Counted from the first letter of the stretch, positions 1 to 8,380 are shown. The stretch is DNA of 64,000 nt from Luteimonas saliphila (GCF_016774335.1 NZ_JAETWA010000010.1:62001-126000), one strand, 5' to 3'. Numbers and translations: made by a program. Notes: a model not told the origin generated them from the letters alone.

Positions 1-890
1 CGCTGTTCCGGGGTGCGGCCGAGTTCTTCGCCGCCACCCTGGTCGAGGATCCCCACAACGGGGCGATGGTGACGGCGCCGTCGATCTCGCCGGAGAACGT
101 GCATCCCTTCGGCGCCGCGCTGTGCGCCGGACCCTCGATGGACGCGCAGTTGCTGCGCGACCTGTTCGGCCAATGTATCGAGGCGGCCGCGTTGCTGGGT
201 GTGGACGAGACGTTCGCGCGGCGGCTCGGAGCGTTGCGCGAGCGCCTGCCGCCGCACCGCATCGGCCAGGCCGGGCAATTGCAGGAATGGCAGGACGACT
301 GGGACATGGACGTACCAGAGATCCACCACCGCCACGTCTCGCACCTGTACGCGCTGCATCCGTCGAGCCAGATCAACCTGCGCGACACGCCGCAACTGGC
401 GGCCGCGGCGCGCCGCTCGCTCGAGATCCGCGGCGACGACGCCACCGGCTGGGGCATCGGCTGGCGCCTGAACCTGTGGGCGCGGCTGCGCGACGGCGCG
501 CATGCGATGCAGATCCTGCGCATGCTGATCAGTCCCTCGCGCACCTATCCCAACCTGTTCGATGCGCATCCGCCGTTCCAGATCGACGGCAATTTCGGCG
601 GCACCGCCGGCATCACCGAGATGCTGCTGCAGAGCTGGGGCGGCACGGTGTTCCTGCTGCCGGCGCTGCCGCGGGACTGGCCGACGGGCGAACTGCGCGG
701 TGTCCGCGTGCGCAACGCGGCCTCCGTGGACCTGGCCTGGCGCGGGGGCGTGCTGGCCAGCGCGGCCCTGCGCAGCGACAAGGGCGGCGAGTACCGCGTG
801 GACTACCGTGGCCGCGAGCTGGTGCTGACCCTGGCGGCTGGCGAGCAGGCGCTGCTCCGACCGGGCCGCGGCGGATTGCAGCGCACATGA
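1..890 (+). CDS. Glycoside hydrolase family 95 (alpha-L-fucosidase-like), C-terminal part
   Basis: The reading frame is open from the window edge, so only the C-terminal ~295 residues of a much longer enzyme (family members are usually 700-800 residues) are present. GH95 enzymes hydrolyse terminal alpha-1,2-linked L-fucose, or in some members L-galactose, from plant or host glycans. Visible family hallmarks are SPENVHPF, LYALHPSSQI, RGDDATGWGIGWRLNLWARL and PFQIDGNFGGTAGITEML. The aspartate in RGDDATGW probably corresponds to the family's base-activating aspartate; this is an inference by motif. The last ~80 residues look like the usual C-terminal beta domain. Two sugar transporters follow on the same strand, so this is likely the end of a carbohydrate-utilisation locus. 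Exact sugar specificity cannot be read from this fragment. Confidence 0.9.
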   Translation, partial: LFRGAAEFFAATLVEDPHNGAMVTAPSISPENVHPFGAALCAGPSMDAQLLRDLFGQCIEAAALLGVDETFARRLGALRERLPPHRIGQAGQLQEWQDDWDMDVPEIHHRHVSHLYALHPSSQINLRDTPQLAAAARRSLEIRGDDATGWGIGWRLNLWARLRDGAHAMQILRMLISPSRTYPNLFDAHPPFQIDGNFGGTAGITEMLLQSWGGTVFLLPALPRDWPTGELRGVRVRNAASVDLAWRGGVLASAALRSDKGGEYRVDYRGRELVLTLAAGEQALLRPGRGGLQRT

Positions 891-1229
891 ATCCGGCAGC
901 GGGGCGAGGCAGCGGACTGGTTTCACGGGACACCGTTCCCTGCGATTGCTGCAATGCAGGAACCGCGACACGCCACTCCGGCTACCCTATGCGTCGGATG
1001 ACAGCGCAGTCATCCGGGGCCGTGACGGACGTGGCCTTGCTGTCGCTCGACGCAGGCATGGTTTCCGCGGCGACGGGTCCTCCGTGATGCCAGGCCGGGT
1101 CCGCTGGCGCGGGACGGACGGCGGCGGTGGATGCGGCGCCCGTGCAACCGGTCGGATCCAGTAGAAGCACCACCAGAACCACCAGTAGAACCACCAGCAG
1201 AAGCAGACGTACATCCCGGGAGGGAATAC
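891..1229. other. Non-coding gap upstream of sugar porter
   Basis: No convincing gene is seen in this 339-bp gap. Two features may be regulatory. An imperfect dyad at 941-958 has ATTGC/GCAAT arms around a single T. A run of ACCACCAG-type direct repeats lies at about 1167-1201, just before the ribosome binding site of the next gene. A GGGA...TCCC dyad is also visible near 926-940. Whether a sugar-responsive repressor binds here is not decidable from the sequence. Confidence 0.4.
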
Positions 1230-2645
1230 ATGAGCAATCCCAACGCGTCAGGCGAGAACACCCGCTTCATCATCCTGATCAGCCTGGTGGCGACGATCGG
1301 CGGTTTCCTGTTCGGTTTCGACAGCGGCGTGATCAACGGCACCGTCGACGGGCTGAAGACGGCGTTCCAGTCGGACGCGGCGGTGACCGGCTTCAACGTC
1401 GCCTCGATGCTGCTGGGCTGCGCGATCGGCGCATGGTTCGCCGGCACCCTGGCCGACCGCTACGGGCGGCGCACGATGCTGCTGTGGGCGGCGGTGTTCT
1501 TCATCGTCTCGGCCTGGGGCTCGGGGATCTCGACCTCGTCGGCCGAATTCGTGGTGTACCGCGTCATCGGCGGCCTGGCGGTGGGCGCGGCGAGCGTGAT
1601 GTCGCCCGCCTACATCAGCGAGGTGTCGCCGGCGCGCTACCGCGGACGCCTGGCGACGATCCAGCAGATCGCGATCATCTCCGGCCTGTTCGCCGCGTTC
1701 CTGAGCAACTACCTGCTGGCCAGGATCGCCACCTCGTCGATGTCGGCGCTGTGGCTGGGCTACGAGGCCTGGCGCTGGATGTTCTGGGCGGAACTGGTCC
1801 CGGCGGCGCTGTTCTTCGTGCTGCTGTTCTTCATCCCCGAAAGCCCGCGCTACCTGGTCGCGCGCGGCCTGCGCGAGCGCGCGGAGCGGGTGCTGGTGCG
1901 GCTGTATGGCGCGGCGCAGGGCGCGCGCAAGCTGGTCGAGATCGACGATTCGCTGGCGGCCGACCACCACCGACCGCGGCTGTCCGACCTGATCAGCAAG
2001 ACCACCGGCAGGATCCGCCCGATCGTGTGGGTGGGCGTGGGCCTGGCGACGTTCCAGCAGTTCGTCGGCATCAACGTGGTGTTCTACTACGGTGCGGTGT
2101 TGTGGCAGGCGGTGGGCTTCTCCGAGAGCGACGCGCTGCTGATCAACGTGATCTCGGGCGCATTGAGCATCGGCGCCTGCATCGTCACCGTGCTGCTGAT
2201 CGACAAGGTCGGCCGCAAGCCGCTGCTGTGGGTCGGCTCGGCGGGCATGGCGGTGACGCTGGGGCTGGTGGCGTTCGCCTTCGCCAGCAGCGCGGACCTG
2301 GACGCCGCCGGCAGGCTGGTGCTGTCCGATTCGATGGGCGTGCTGGCGCTGGTCGCGGCCAACCTCTACGTGATCTTCTTCAACGTCTCCTGGGGCCCGG
2401 TGATGTGGGTGATGCTGGGCGAGATGTTCCCGAACCAGATCCGCGGCTCGGGCCTGGCGGTGGCAGGGCTGGCGCAGTGGTCGGCCAACTTCCTGATCAC
2501 CTGGACCTTCCCCATGCTGCTTGCGGGCATCGGCCTGGCCGGTGCATACGGCATCTACACGGTGGCCGCGGTGCTGTCGGTGTTCTTCGTGCTCAGGTTC
2601 GTGCACGAGACCAAGGGTCGCGAGCTGGAGCAGATGGAGGGCTGA
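1230..2645 (+). CDS. MFS sugar porter (sugar/H+ symporter)
   Basis: This is a 471-residue inner-membrane transporter of the sugar porter family (12 predicted helices), expected to import a monosaccharide with protons. Signature elements are GGFLFGFDSGVING in helix 1, DRYGRR (residues 76-81), PESPRYL at the end of the N-half, QQFVGINVVFYYG in helix 7, and a GPVMWVMLGEMFPNQIRG segment. The start is the ATG at 1230, preceded by a GGGAGGGA ribosome binding site at 1218-1225. The frame is open further upstream, but that stretch translates to low-complexity Pro/Glu sequence and is probably not coding. It lies between a GH95 enzyme and a sodium/sugar symporter, which suggests uptake of the sugars that enzyme releases. 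The substrate (fucose, xylose, glucose or other) is not determinable. Confidence 0.92.
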   Translation: MSNPNASGENTRFIILISLVATIGGFLFGFDSGVINGTVDGLKTAFQSDAAVTGFNVASMLLGCAIGAWFAGTLADRYGRRTMLLWAAVFFIVSAWGSGISTSSAEFVVYRVIGGLAVGAASVMSPAYISEVSPARYRGRLATIQQIAIISGLFAAFLSNYLLARIATSSMSALWLGYEAWRWMFWAELVPAALFFVLLFFIPESPRYLVARGLRERAERVLVRLYGAAQGARKLVEIDDSLAADHHRPRLSDLISKTTGRIRPIVWVGVGLATFQQFVGINVVFYYGAVLWQAVGFSESDALLINVISGALSIGACIVTVLLIDKVGRKPLLWVGSAGMAVTLGLVAFAFASSADLDAAGRLVLSDSMGVLALVAANLYVIFFNVSWGPVMWVMLGEMFPNQIRGSGLAVAGLAQWSANFLITWTFPMLLAGIGLAGAYGIYTVAAVLSVFFVLRFVHETKGRELEQMEG

Positions 2646-2656
2646 CGGGCTCGGTG

Positions 2657-2701
2657 CCTTCCACCCGCTTGCGGGGCATTGCGCCTTTCACGGGTGGAAG
2701 G
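2657..2701. repeat. Inverted repeat after sugar porter gene
   Basis: Eleven-base perfect arms CCTTCCACCCG (2657-2667) and CGGGTGGAAGG (2691-2701) flank a 23-base loop, starting 12 bases after the stop codon of the sugar porter gene. No T-tract follows, so it may be a transcript-stabilising hairpin or a Rho-dependent termination context rather than an intrinsic terminator. Confidence 0.5.
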
Positions 2702-2876
2702 TGCCGAAGGCGGATGGGGGGCAGGTCGAAGACGCGTCGCGCGAGGGCAGGCAACCGATCCGGACGTGCATCGCCTCCCTTCGTCGACGACGTGCATCCA
2801 CGCTCCAGGGACCACCGGGAAGCCTGCATGAGGCGCATGCCGCCCCAGCCTTGCCGCAATTCATGAGGAACTGACC

Positions 2877-4436
2877 ATGCAACTGTCGGGCCTGGATATC
2901 GCGATCGTGCTGGCGTATCTCGCCGGCGTGTTCGTGCTGGCGCAATGGGTCTCGCGCGAGAAGGCGGGGCATGCCAAGGACGCCGACGACTACTTCCTGG
3001 CCAGCAAGTCGCTGCCGTGGTGGGCGATCGGCGCCTCGCTGATCGCGGCCAACATCTCGGCCGAGCAGATCATCGGCATGTCCGGCTCGGGCTTCGCCAT
3101 CGGCCTGGCGATCGCCTCCTACGAATGGATGGCGGCGGCGACGCTGCTGATCGTCGGCAAGTGGTTCCTGCCGGTGTTCCTGCGCAACCGCATCTACACC
3201 ATGCCGCAGTTCCTGGAGCGTCGCTACGGCACACGCATCCGCACGGTGATGGCGGTGTTCTGGCTGGGGCTGTACGTGTTCGTCAACCTCACCTCGATCC
3301 TGTGGCTGGGTTCGCTGGCGATCGCGCACGTGGCGGGCATCGACCAGATGGCGGCGCTGCTGGGACTGGCGGTGTTCGCGCTCGCCTTCCAGCTGTACGG
3401 CGGGCTCAAGGCGGTGGCGCTGACCGACATCGTGCAGGTGGTGCTGCTGGTGGCCGGCGGCCTGCTGCTGGCGGGCATCTCGCTCGACCGCATCGGCGAG
3501 GGCGCCGGGATCTGGGCCGGGTTCGAGCGCCTGCGCGCTGAGGTGCCCGGGCATTTCCACATGATCCTGTCGCCCGACAATCCGTTCTACAAGGACCTGC
3601 CCGGCATCAGCGTGCTGATCGGCGGCATGTGGATCATGAATCTGAGCTACTGGGGCTTCAACCAGTACATCATCCAGCGCGCGCTGGCGGCGAAGGACCT
3701 GGCCGAGGCGCAGAAGGGCGTGCTGTTCGCTGCCTTCCTCAAGCTGCTGATGCCGGTGATCGTGGTGGTGCCGGGCCTGGCCGCGGTACTGCTGGCACCG
3801 GACATCGGCCGCCCGGATGCGGCCTACCCGGCGATGATGTCGCTGCTGCCGGCGGGCATCCTCGGCGTCGTGTTCGCGGCGCTGATTGCGGCGATCGTCT
3901 CGTCGCTGGCGTCGATGACCAACTCGATCTCGACCATCTTCACCCTCGACCTGTACCGGCCACGCGAGCAGGGCGACCAGCGCCGCCTGGTGCGCACCGG
4001 CCGCATCGTCACGGTGGTGGCGATGGCGCTGGCGGTGCTCGCCGCGCGCCCGCTGCTGGGCAGCTTCGACCAGGCCTTCCAGTACATCCAGGAATACACC
4101 GGCTTCTTCACCCCGGGTATCGTGGTGATCTTCGTGCTCGGCCTGTTCTGGAAGCGCGCCAACGAGGCCGGCGCGCTGGCCGCGGCGATCGGTTCGTTCG
4201 TACTGTCGATCGTGCTCAAGCTGGCGTGGCCGGCGTTGCCGTTCATCGATCGCGTCGGGCTGGTGTTCTTGTCGGCGCTGGCGCTGGCCGTCGTCGTCTC
4301 GCTGGCGACCCGAGGCGCGCCGGAGAAGGACGTCATCCGCACCGACGATGTCGACTATCGCACCGGTACTTCGTTCAATGCCGGCGCCGTGGCCGTGCTC
4401 GCGATCCTGGCGGCGCTGTACGCCGTGTTCTGGTGA
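2877..4436 (+). CDS. Sodium/solute symporter (SSS family, SGLT-like)
   Basis: This 519-residue integral membrane protein belongs to the solute:sodium symporter family and resembles bacterial sodium/sugar cotransporters of the vSGLT type. Visible marks are DYFLASKSLPWWAIGASLIAA with NISAEQIIGMSGSG in the first helices, PQFLERRYGTR, and the helix 8 region IVSSLASMTNSISTIFTLDLY, whose Ser/Thr residues resemble the conserved sodium-2 site. The ATG at 2877 has a GAGG ribosome binding site at 2865-2868. It follows the MFS porter by 231 bases and may be co-transcribed with it. The sugar is not determinable; fucose, galactose or glucose are typical. Its last 62 bases are overlapped on the opposite strand by a degraded reading frame. 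Confidence 0.92.
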   Translation: MQLSGLDIAIVLAYLAGVFVLAQWVSREKAGHAKDADDYFLASKSLPWWAIGASLIAANISAEQIIGMSGSGFAIGLAIASYEWMAAATLLIVGKWFLPVFLRNRIYTMPQFLERRYGTRIRTVMAVFWLGLYVFVNLTSILWLGSLAIAHVAGIDQMAALLGLAVFALAFQLYGGLKAVALTDIVQVVLLVAGGLLLAGISLDRIGEGAGIWAGFERLRAEVPGHFHMILSPDNPFYKDLPGISVLIGGMWIMNLSYWGFNQYIIQRALAAKDLAEAQKGVLFAAFLKLLMPVIVVVPGLAAVLLAPDIGRPDAAYPAMMSLLPAGILGVVFAALIAAIVSSLASMTNSISTIFTLDLYRPREQGDQRRLVRTGRIVTVVAMALAVLAARPLLGSFDQAFQYIQEYTGFFTPGIVVIFVLGLFWKRANEAGALAAAIGSFVLSIVLKLAWPALPFIDRVGLVFLSALALAVVVSLATRGAPEKDVIRTDDVDYRTGTSFNAGAVAVLAILAALYAVFW

Positions 4437-5178
4437 TCGGCGCCAGTCGCGCTGGCCGAACCGGAACGGGCGCAGGGCGGCGAGGTTCCGACGTTGAAGT
4501 CCAAGTGGAACGCTCTTCCTTCGGCTTGTCCAATTTGAATCCTACGTGGACGTCGCCTATCTTTACGGAGAACGAATCTGGATTCTTCCGGCGTTGGGCC
4601 GATGGCGTCATGCCCAAGCGCGACGTTGCATTGAAGATGGCGTCCAAGAGCTTCAGTCGCCGCTGCTCGTACGGCGCGATGAAGAACGGCTGGTCGTAGC
4701 TCGACGGATAGGAAGATTGGCGCCATTTCCCGCGTCGCTCGTCGTCGACTTCCAGCAGTTTGGCGATTTCGCGATGAGGAGACTTTAGATTACGGCTTTG
4801 TGGCACGCGTTCGACCAGTTTCTCGATGCGAATAAGCACATCGGACAGCGGTTCGATGAACTCCGGAGGCGGAGGAACATCCTCTGCCGTCAAGGCTTGC
4901 CTCGCGGCGTCGGTTTCATTCCACGGTGTGTGGCCGATAGTGATCGTCTCCTCGACTCCCAGACCACGAGGTGGCAGCGGGAACTGTGGAGACGGCTTGC
5001 CGGCTTTGAGTTTGGCCCAATGGCTGCGTCCGGGAATCGGAATGCCGTGGCGCTTGCAGGTCTTGGCCAGCGCTACATCGGACATGCCGAATCTGGGCGC
5101 AAGCTTGGCGAGTGGCTCGGACCAGACCAGATCGTGGAGTTCTCGGCGCCGGAAACGTTGTTCCATGGGGCGCTCCAC
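4375..5178 (-). pseudogene. 3'-truncated HTH-like protein of mobile-region type
   Basis: The N-terminal ~225 residues read like a real protein. They begin with a helix-turn-helix-like segment (FRRRELHDLVWSEPLAKLAP, then FGMSDVALAKTCKRHGIPIP and WAKLKAGK), a start I recognise from uncharacterised proteins often found in genomic islands. A later region includes DSFSVKIGDVHVGFKLDKPK. After about residue 228 the sequence becomes Arg/Pro/Thr-rich and overlaps the end of the symporter gene antisense, which is how read-through into foreign sequence looks. I infer that the original C-terminus was lost at an island boundary near 4437-4490. The start could be GTG at 5178 or ATG at 5166. It lies 93 bases downstream of hipA on the same strand. 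Function is unknown. Confidence 0.6.
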
Positions 5179-5271
5179 GCAGCGAGTGGTAGTTCGGAGA
5201 TGTTAGATGAGGCGGAACAGGGGCTTGCTCAGGTGCACGTCCTCGTCGCCGCGGGGATGCGAGTCGATGAG

Positions 5272-6555
5272 TCAGCCTCTCCCGGGGTGGGTGATCTTTC
5301 CGAGCATCCGGAGAGCATTGTTCATGATGATATCCGTCGCATGCTGCACGCGCGTTTCGTTACCGCCATGCGTCACGATGTCGGCGCCCACGGATGGTAG
5401 ATGGGCGAGGAGGCTGTCGGCCAACTCCGCGATTCGGCCGAGAACGAAGCGAGGCGCGTAGCCCGTTTGGCGGGCAAACATGCGCCAGTCGTCAGCACTG
5501 ATGTCGTCGATGCGTTGCGTGGTGCCGATACGCAGCGCAGGCGCGCGGTCAATCAGGCTCTCCGGCAGGACGAGAGTCGGTACCAGGTCGTAGAGCGGCG
5601 CCAGCCGGCGACGTCCCTTATGGTCGCAGAGCAGCGCCAAGTTCTTGGCGTGGGCATCGGCGTTACCAATCAGCGCATTGAACACCACCCAATCCAGCAG
5701 ACCCTGCACCGCAACCGGCCCAAGTCCTAGTCGCCGTACGAGTTGGGAGCACGCGACCAGGCCGGGGCCGCCCTGACCCTCGTATTTGAGTTCGCCCGGG
5801 TAGCCCAGCGCTTGGCAGAAATCCTCCTGGTGCAGGCGCAGTGTGGCGCCGTCGGCGCCGCTCGTCCGGTCGTAGCGTTCGATCAGAAGCGCCGGGTGGT
5901 TCGCCACCTCGACCGGGCGGGCGTGAGCTGCATCGAGGCCGATCGCGCGGGCGAGCGCCAATCCCAGGGCCTCGAGATCGCGCAGTCCGCGAAACCGGCG
6001 GCTATCCGGTTTCAGGATGTGCGTACTGGACTCGTCGGATCGCGGCAGGCACAGGCGGCCGCCCGGTTCCGCGATCACGGCGATCTTGTCCTGCGCGCCG
6101 GCCAGCGACAGGCGCAGCGGCGTGCCGACCAGCGCCCAGGACCCTTCGCCAGCGTCGCTACCCTGCAAGTAGAGCAGGGTTTCCAAATCGGTTTCCTCGT
6201 CCTGCCGCTGGATGGGGGCGGTGTCAGGAGCGCGGATGCTGACCGCGCCCGCGCACTCGCCCCCGATCGCGGCGAGCAGGGCGAAATCGTCGCGGTCGGG
6301 GATCCGCAATCGAGCGGAGACCGCTTCGCGCACCGCGCCTTCCGGGAGCAGGTTGCAGAACCAATTGCGCACCGATGCGCCGGCGTAGGGCGCCGCGCGG
6401 AGCGGGAGGGAGACCGAGAGCGCCACCGGCGTGTCCGAGGCGAGGTAGTCCTCGCGGTAGGCGAACGTCCAGTCCTCGGGACTGCGCAGCGGGCCGGAAA
6501 TCGCGAGCTCCCCCACCGGCCGGTCGAAGAGTTCAACCTCGAGCCGGTCGTTCAC
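5272..6555 (-). CDS. hipA: HipA-family serine/threonine kinase toxin
   Basis: This 427-residue protein (E. coli HipA has 440) is the kinase toxin of a type II toxin-antitoxin pair; E. coli HipA phosphorylates glutamyl-tRNA synthetase and induces dormancy. Visible elements are the N-terminal HipA domain (LFDRPVGEL, PVALSVSLPLR), a phosphate-binding loop SLAGAQDKIA with a serine at residue 150, STHILKPD, the catalytic loop GNADAHAKN (D300) and the metal-binding PLYDL (D323). All key kinase residues appear intact, so it should be active. The start is a GTG whose GTGA overlaps the stop codon of the antitoxin gene, indicating translational coupling. The actual target in this organism is unknown. 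Confidence 0.93.
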   Translation of the reverse strand: MNDRLEVELFDRPVGELAISGPLRSPEDWTFAYREDYLASDTPVALSVSLPLRAAPYAGASVRNWFCNLLPEGAVREAVSARLRIPDRDDFALLAAIGGECAGAVSIRAPDTAPIQRQDEETDLETLLYLQGSDAGEGSWALVGTPLRLSLAGAQDKIAVIAEPGGRLCLPRSDESSTHILKPDSRRFRGLRDLEALGLALARAIGLDAAHARPVEVANHPALLIERYDRTSGADGATLRLHQEDFCQALGYPGELKYEGQGGPGLVACSQLVRRLGLGPVAVQGLLDWVVFNALIGNADAHAKNLALLCDHKGRRRLAPLYDLVPTLVLPESLIDRAPALRIGTTQRIDDISADDWRMFARQTGYAPRFVLGRIAELADSLLAHLPSVGADIVTHGGNETRVQHATDIIMNNALRMLGKITHPGRG

Positions 6556-6800
6556 GATTCGGCCTCGACGGCCTGCAGCCGCAGGCCGAGTACCGCCAGC
6601 ACGGCCAGCACCTTGTCCAGGGCCACATTCGGCTTGCCGCGCTCCAGTTCACTGATGAAGCGCAGGCCGGTACCGGCTAAGCCGGCTAGCTGAGATTGGG
6701 TCAGACCGTAAGCCTTGCGTGCCCGGCGAACGGCGCCGCCGAGCGCCGCGGCATCAGAGGCAGCGGGGGATTGTCCCGGCCGGGAACGAAGGGGAGTCAT
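6552..6800 (-). CDS. hipB: HipB-like XRE-family antitoxin
   Basis: This 82-residue DNA-binding antitoxin is expected to neutralise the HipA kinase and repress the operon. A Cro/C1-type helix-turn-helix spans about residues 25-70 (AVRRARKAYGLTQSQLAGLAG, then FISELERGKPNVAL). It overlaps hipA by four bases (GTGA). The ATG at 6800 lacks a purine-rich ribosome binding site. A TAGTAT -10 box lies only 8 bases upstream, so the mRNA may have almost no leader. Several GGGA/TCCC half-sites lie just upstream and are good candidates for its operators. Confidence 0.9.
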   Translation of the reverse strand: MTPLRSRPGQSPAASDAAALGGAVRRARKAYGLTQSQLAGLAGTGLRFISELERGKPNVALDKVLAVLAVLGLRLQAVEAES

Positions 6801-6808
6801 AGGGTCGA

Positions 6809-6901
6809 ATACTAGCGTATTTTACCGGTCGGGATAATTCCCTGACTATTTGGTATTCAGGAATGAATTGTTCCCGTGCGGGAATTTCAATAATAATTCC
6901 C
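6809..6901 (-). promoter_or_regulatory. hipBA promoter and probable HipB operators
   Basis: On the minus strand a TAGTAT box (6809-6814) lies 8 bases before the hipB start; a second AT-rich box, TAAAAT, is at 6819-6824. Upstream are GGGATAATTCCC (6831-6842), the near-perfect dyad TTCCCGTGCGGGAA (6871-6884), and GGGAAT (6880-6885) paired with ATTCCC (6896-6901). Repeated GGGA/TCCC half-sites next to an XRE antitoxin fit autoregulation, as known for E. coli HipB. The binding itself is inferred. Confidence 0.55.
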
Positions 6902-7253
6902 AAAGCCACCGGCAAGCAGTTGACATCCGCGGTCTGCAGGGAGGATGGGGTGCGATCCGAAATCCTCCTTGATCGGGCCACCCTGCATGGCTACGGACCC
7001 CAGCGTGCGACGCCTCCCATGCTCCAGGTGACGCCCCAGGCTTTATGCCCGCTGCTGGGCTGCACCCGCGCAGGAGGAGGCCGCGTACCTGCGCTCATAG
7101 GCGCGATCCCTGGGCTGGGCTGCGCGACTACGCGCTTGGCGAGGGTGGTGACCGACATTCGGGCTGCTTCCGTGGTTGGCGTAAGCCAACGACAGGAAGG
7201 GCCGGAGGTTCATGAGTGGATGCGGATCGTCCGCACCTGGCCGCAGCTTGACG
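6902..7253. other. Gap between hipB operator and unknown gene, with one hairpin
   Basis: No gene is recognised here. Open frames exist on both strands, but their translations lack any domain-like sequence. A hairpin with perfect arms GTTGGC (7175-7180) and GCCAAC (7185-7190) around GTAA is enclosed by CTTCC (7167-7171) and GGAAG (7195-7199). It may be a terminator or a mobile-element remnant. Confidence 0.35.
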
Positions 7254-8096
7254 CTAGGGAACGTACATCGCCATGCTCTTCAACGTCATGCCGACTGTGA
7301 GGCGGACGGGGAAGAACGTGGTTGGTCCTGGCATGCGGTCGATAGGCGGATCGGGCGACTTAAACCTCTCCGTCGTAATGGCAGTGCGAACGCAAAGTTG
7401 TAGCAGACGATGAAGCCTTGACAGGTGATAGTCCGTGAACGCTCCTACCGCCCGTAGTTCCTCCTGTCTGGAGGCCTGTTCTTTGGTCAGCTTCAACGCA
7501 CGTGGGATAGGCAGGGGGCCTAAGTCCTGTGCGGGGAAGTGTCGAACAATTGACGGAGCTTCACGATGTACCCACTCATCGCGAGTCGTGAACGCACTTG
7601 TAGTGCGAGCTGCGTCCTTGTCAAGCCATTCGGCGTTAGCAGCGAAGAACGCCGCCGCCTCGGGAATCATGGATGCCACTCGCTCACGAAACTTGACCCA
7701 CTTGAAGTCGGCGCCCTGATTCTTCTCTTCGAACTGAAAAAAAGCATTCAGAAACAGTGCAAGTGCATCGAGCGTTGCTTTCGCGTAGCTCGAGAACTCC
7801 GTCAGGTTGCGCTCGTACTCGGCGTGCGCCGAGAAATCGTTGTGGACCTTTCCTTCCGCATGCCCACCGTCGTGGCTTGTAAAATACTGATTGACGCCAT
7901 TTAGTTGGCGCGCAGCAAGAACCGACCAGGCAAACTTGCGCACTGCTTCCCGCAGTCCGTCATAGGTATGGACGTTTCCGTTCGCTCTCGCGAGTTGGCT
8001 TATCTCTTCGAAGCTCCGGTAGTCGGCCTCAGGAAACAGGCCCATATCGACCTGAGTGAAAAAGTGAGGTGCTTGCTGAGGAATGTCCCCGTGCAT
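7254..8096 (-). CDS. Unknown protein in accessory block
   Basis: I do not recognise this 280-residue protein. It looks soluble and mostly helical, with no signal peptide or membrane span. Its middle, with HNDFSAHAEYERNLTEFSSY followed by ATLDALALFLNAFFQFEE, resembles a helical bundle. The frame stays open to 8177, but the extra 27 residues (Arg/Pro/Ser-rich) look non-coding, so the ATG at 8096 is preferred; a further ATG at 8045 is possible. Base composition seems less GC-rich than the flanking core genes. It lies between the hipBA block and a tRNA gene, suggesting acquired DNA. A defence or phage-related role would be speculation. Confidence 0.6.
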   Translation of the reverse strand: MHGDIPQQAPHFFTQVDMGLFPEADYRSFEEISQLARANGNVHTYDGLREAVRKFAWSVLAARQLNGVNQYFTSHDGGHAEGKVHNDFSAHAEYERNLTEFSSYAKATLDALALFLNAFFQFEEKNQGADFKWVKFRERVASMIPEAAAFFAANAEWLDKDAARTTSAFTTRDEWVHREAPSIVRHFPAQDLGPLPIPRALKLTKEQASRQEELRAVGAFTDYHLSRLHRLLQLCVRTAITTERFKSPDPPIDRMPGPTTFFPVRLTVGMTLKSMAMYVP

Positions 8097-8248
8097 ACAT
8101 TCACCATCTGCGCCGGGAGGGGTGCGTTGCCTTGATGGATGGGCTCGGCTCGACCGGCCGCAAGGGCTGTGCCTCATCGGCTCCTGTTTCCCCTAAGCCG
8201 CCCCTACGCCGGCCTGAATCCCTCCCAGCTTCCCGGACCCACACCAAC

Positions 8249-8270
8249 AAAAAACCCGCCTCGCGGCAGG
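8249..8270 (-). terminator. Intrinsic terminator of tRNA-Met
   Basis: On the minus strand a CCTGCC-GCGA-GGCGGG hairpin (one G-T pair) is followed immediately by six T residues. It sits 34 bases beyond the CCA end of the tRNA-Met gene, a textbook Rho-independent terminator for that transcript. Confidence 0.85.
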
Positions 8271-8303
8271 TTCTCTTCAACGCGTTGATTCCGCTGGGGA
8301 ATC

Positions 8304-8380
8304 TGGTGGCTATGGGTGGACTCGAACCACCGACCCCAGCATTATGAGTGCTGTGCTCTAACCGGCTGAGCTACATAGCC
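8304..8380 (-). tRNA. tRNA-Met (CAT anticodon, elongator type)
   Basis: This is a 77-base tRNA including an encoded CCA. The acceptor stem pairs GGCTATG with CATAGCC, the D-arm is GCTC/GAGC, and the anticodon stem CAGCA/TGCTG holds the loop CTCATAA with anticodon CAT. The T-arm pairs GGTGG with CCACC around TTCGAGT. The sequence resembles elongator methionine tRNA. The initiator is excluded because there are not three consecutive G-C pairs at the base of the anticodon stem. A CAT-anticodon tRNA-Ile2 is the alternative but less likely. Confidence 0.93.

Noticed and set aside
1131-1229. N-terminal extension of the sugar porter
   Set aside because: The 33 in-frame residues are Pro/Glu-rich low complexity, and a strong ribosome binding site precedes the ATG at 1230.
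6863-7300. A 145-codon open frame after hipB
   Set aside because: It starts within the operator region and runs antisense into the next gene, with no recognisable domain and weak coding character.
4437-8303. Direct repeat of the tRNA-Met 3' end marking an island border
   Set aside because: I looked for a second copy of the CCACCCATAGCC-type tRNA end near the symporter border and found none, and no integrase gene is present.
8304-8380. Initiator tRNA-fMet
   Set aside because: The anticodon stem lacks the three consecutive G-C pairs and the acceptor 1-72 pair is a normal G-C, as expected for elongator tRNA.
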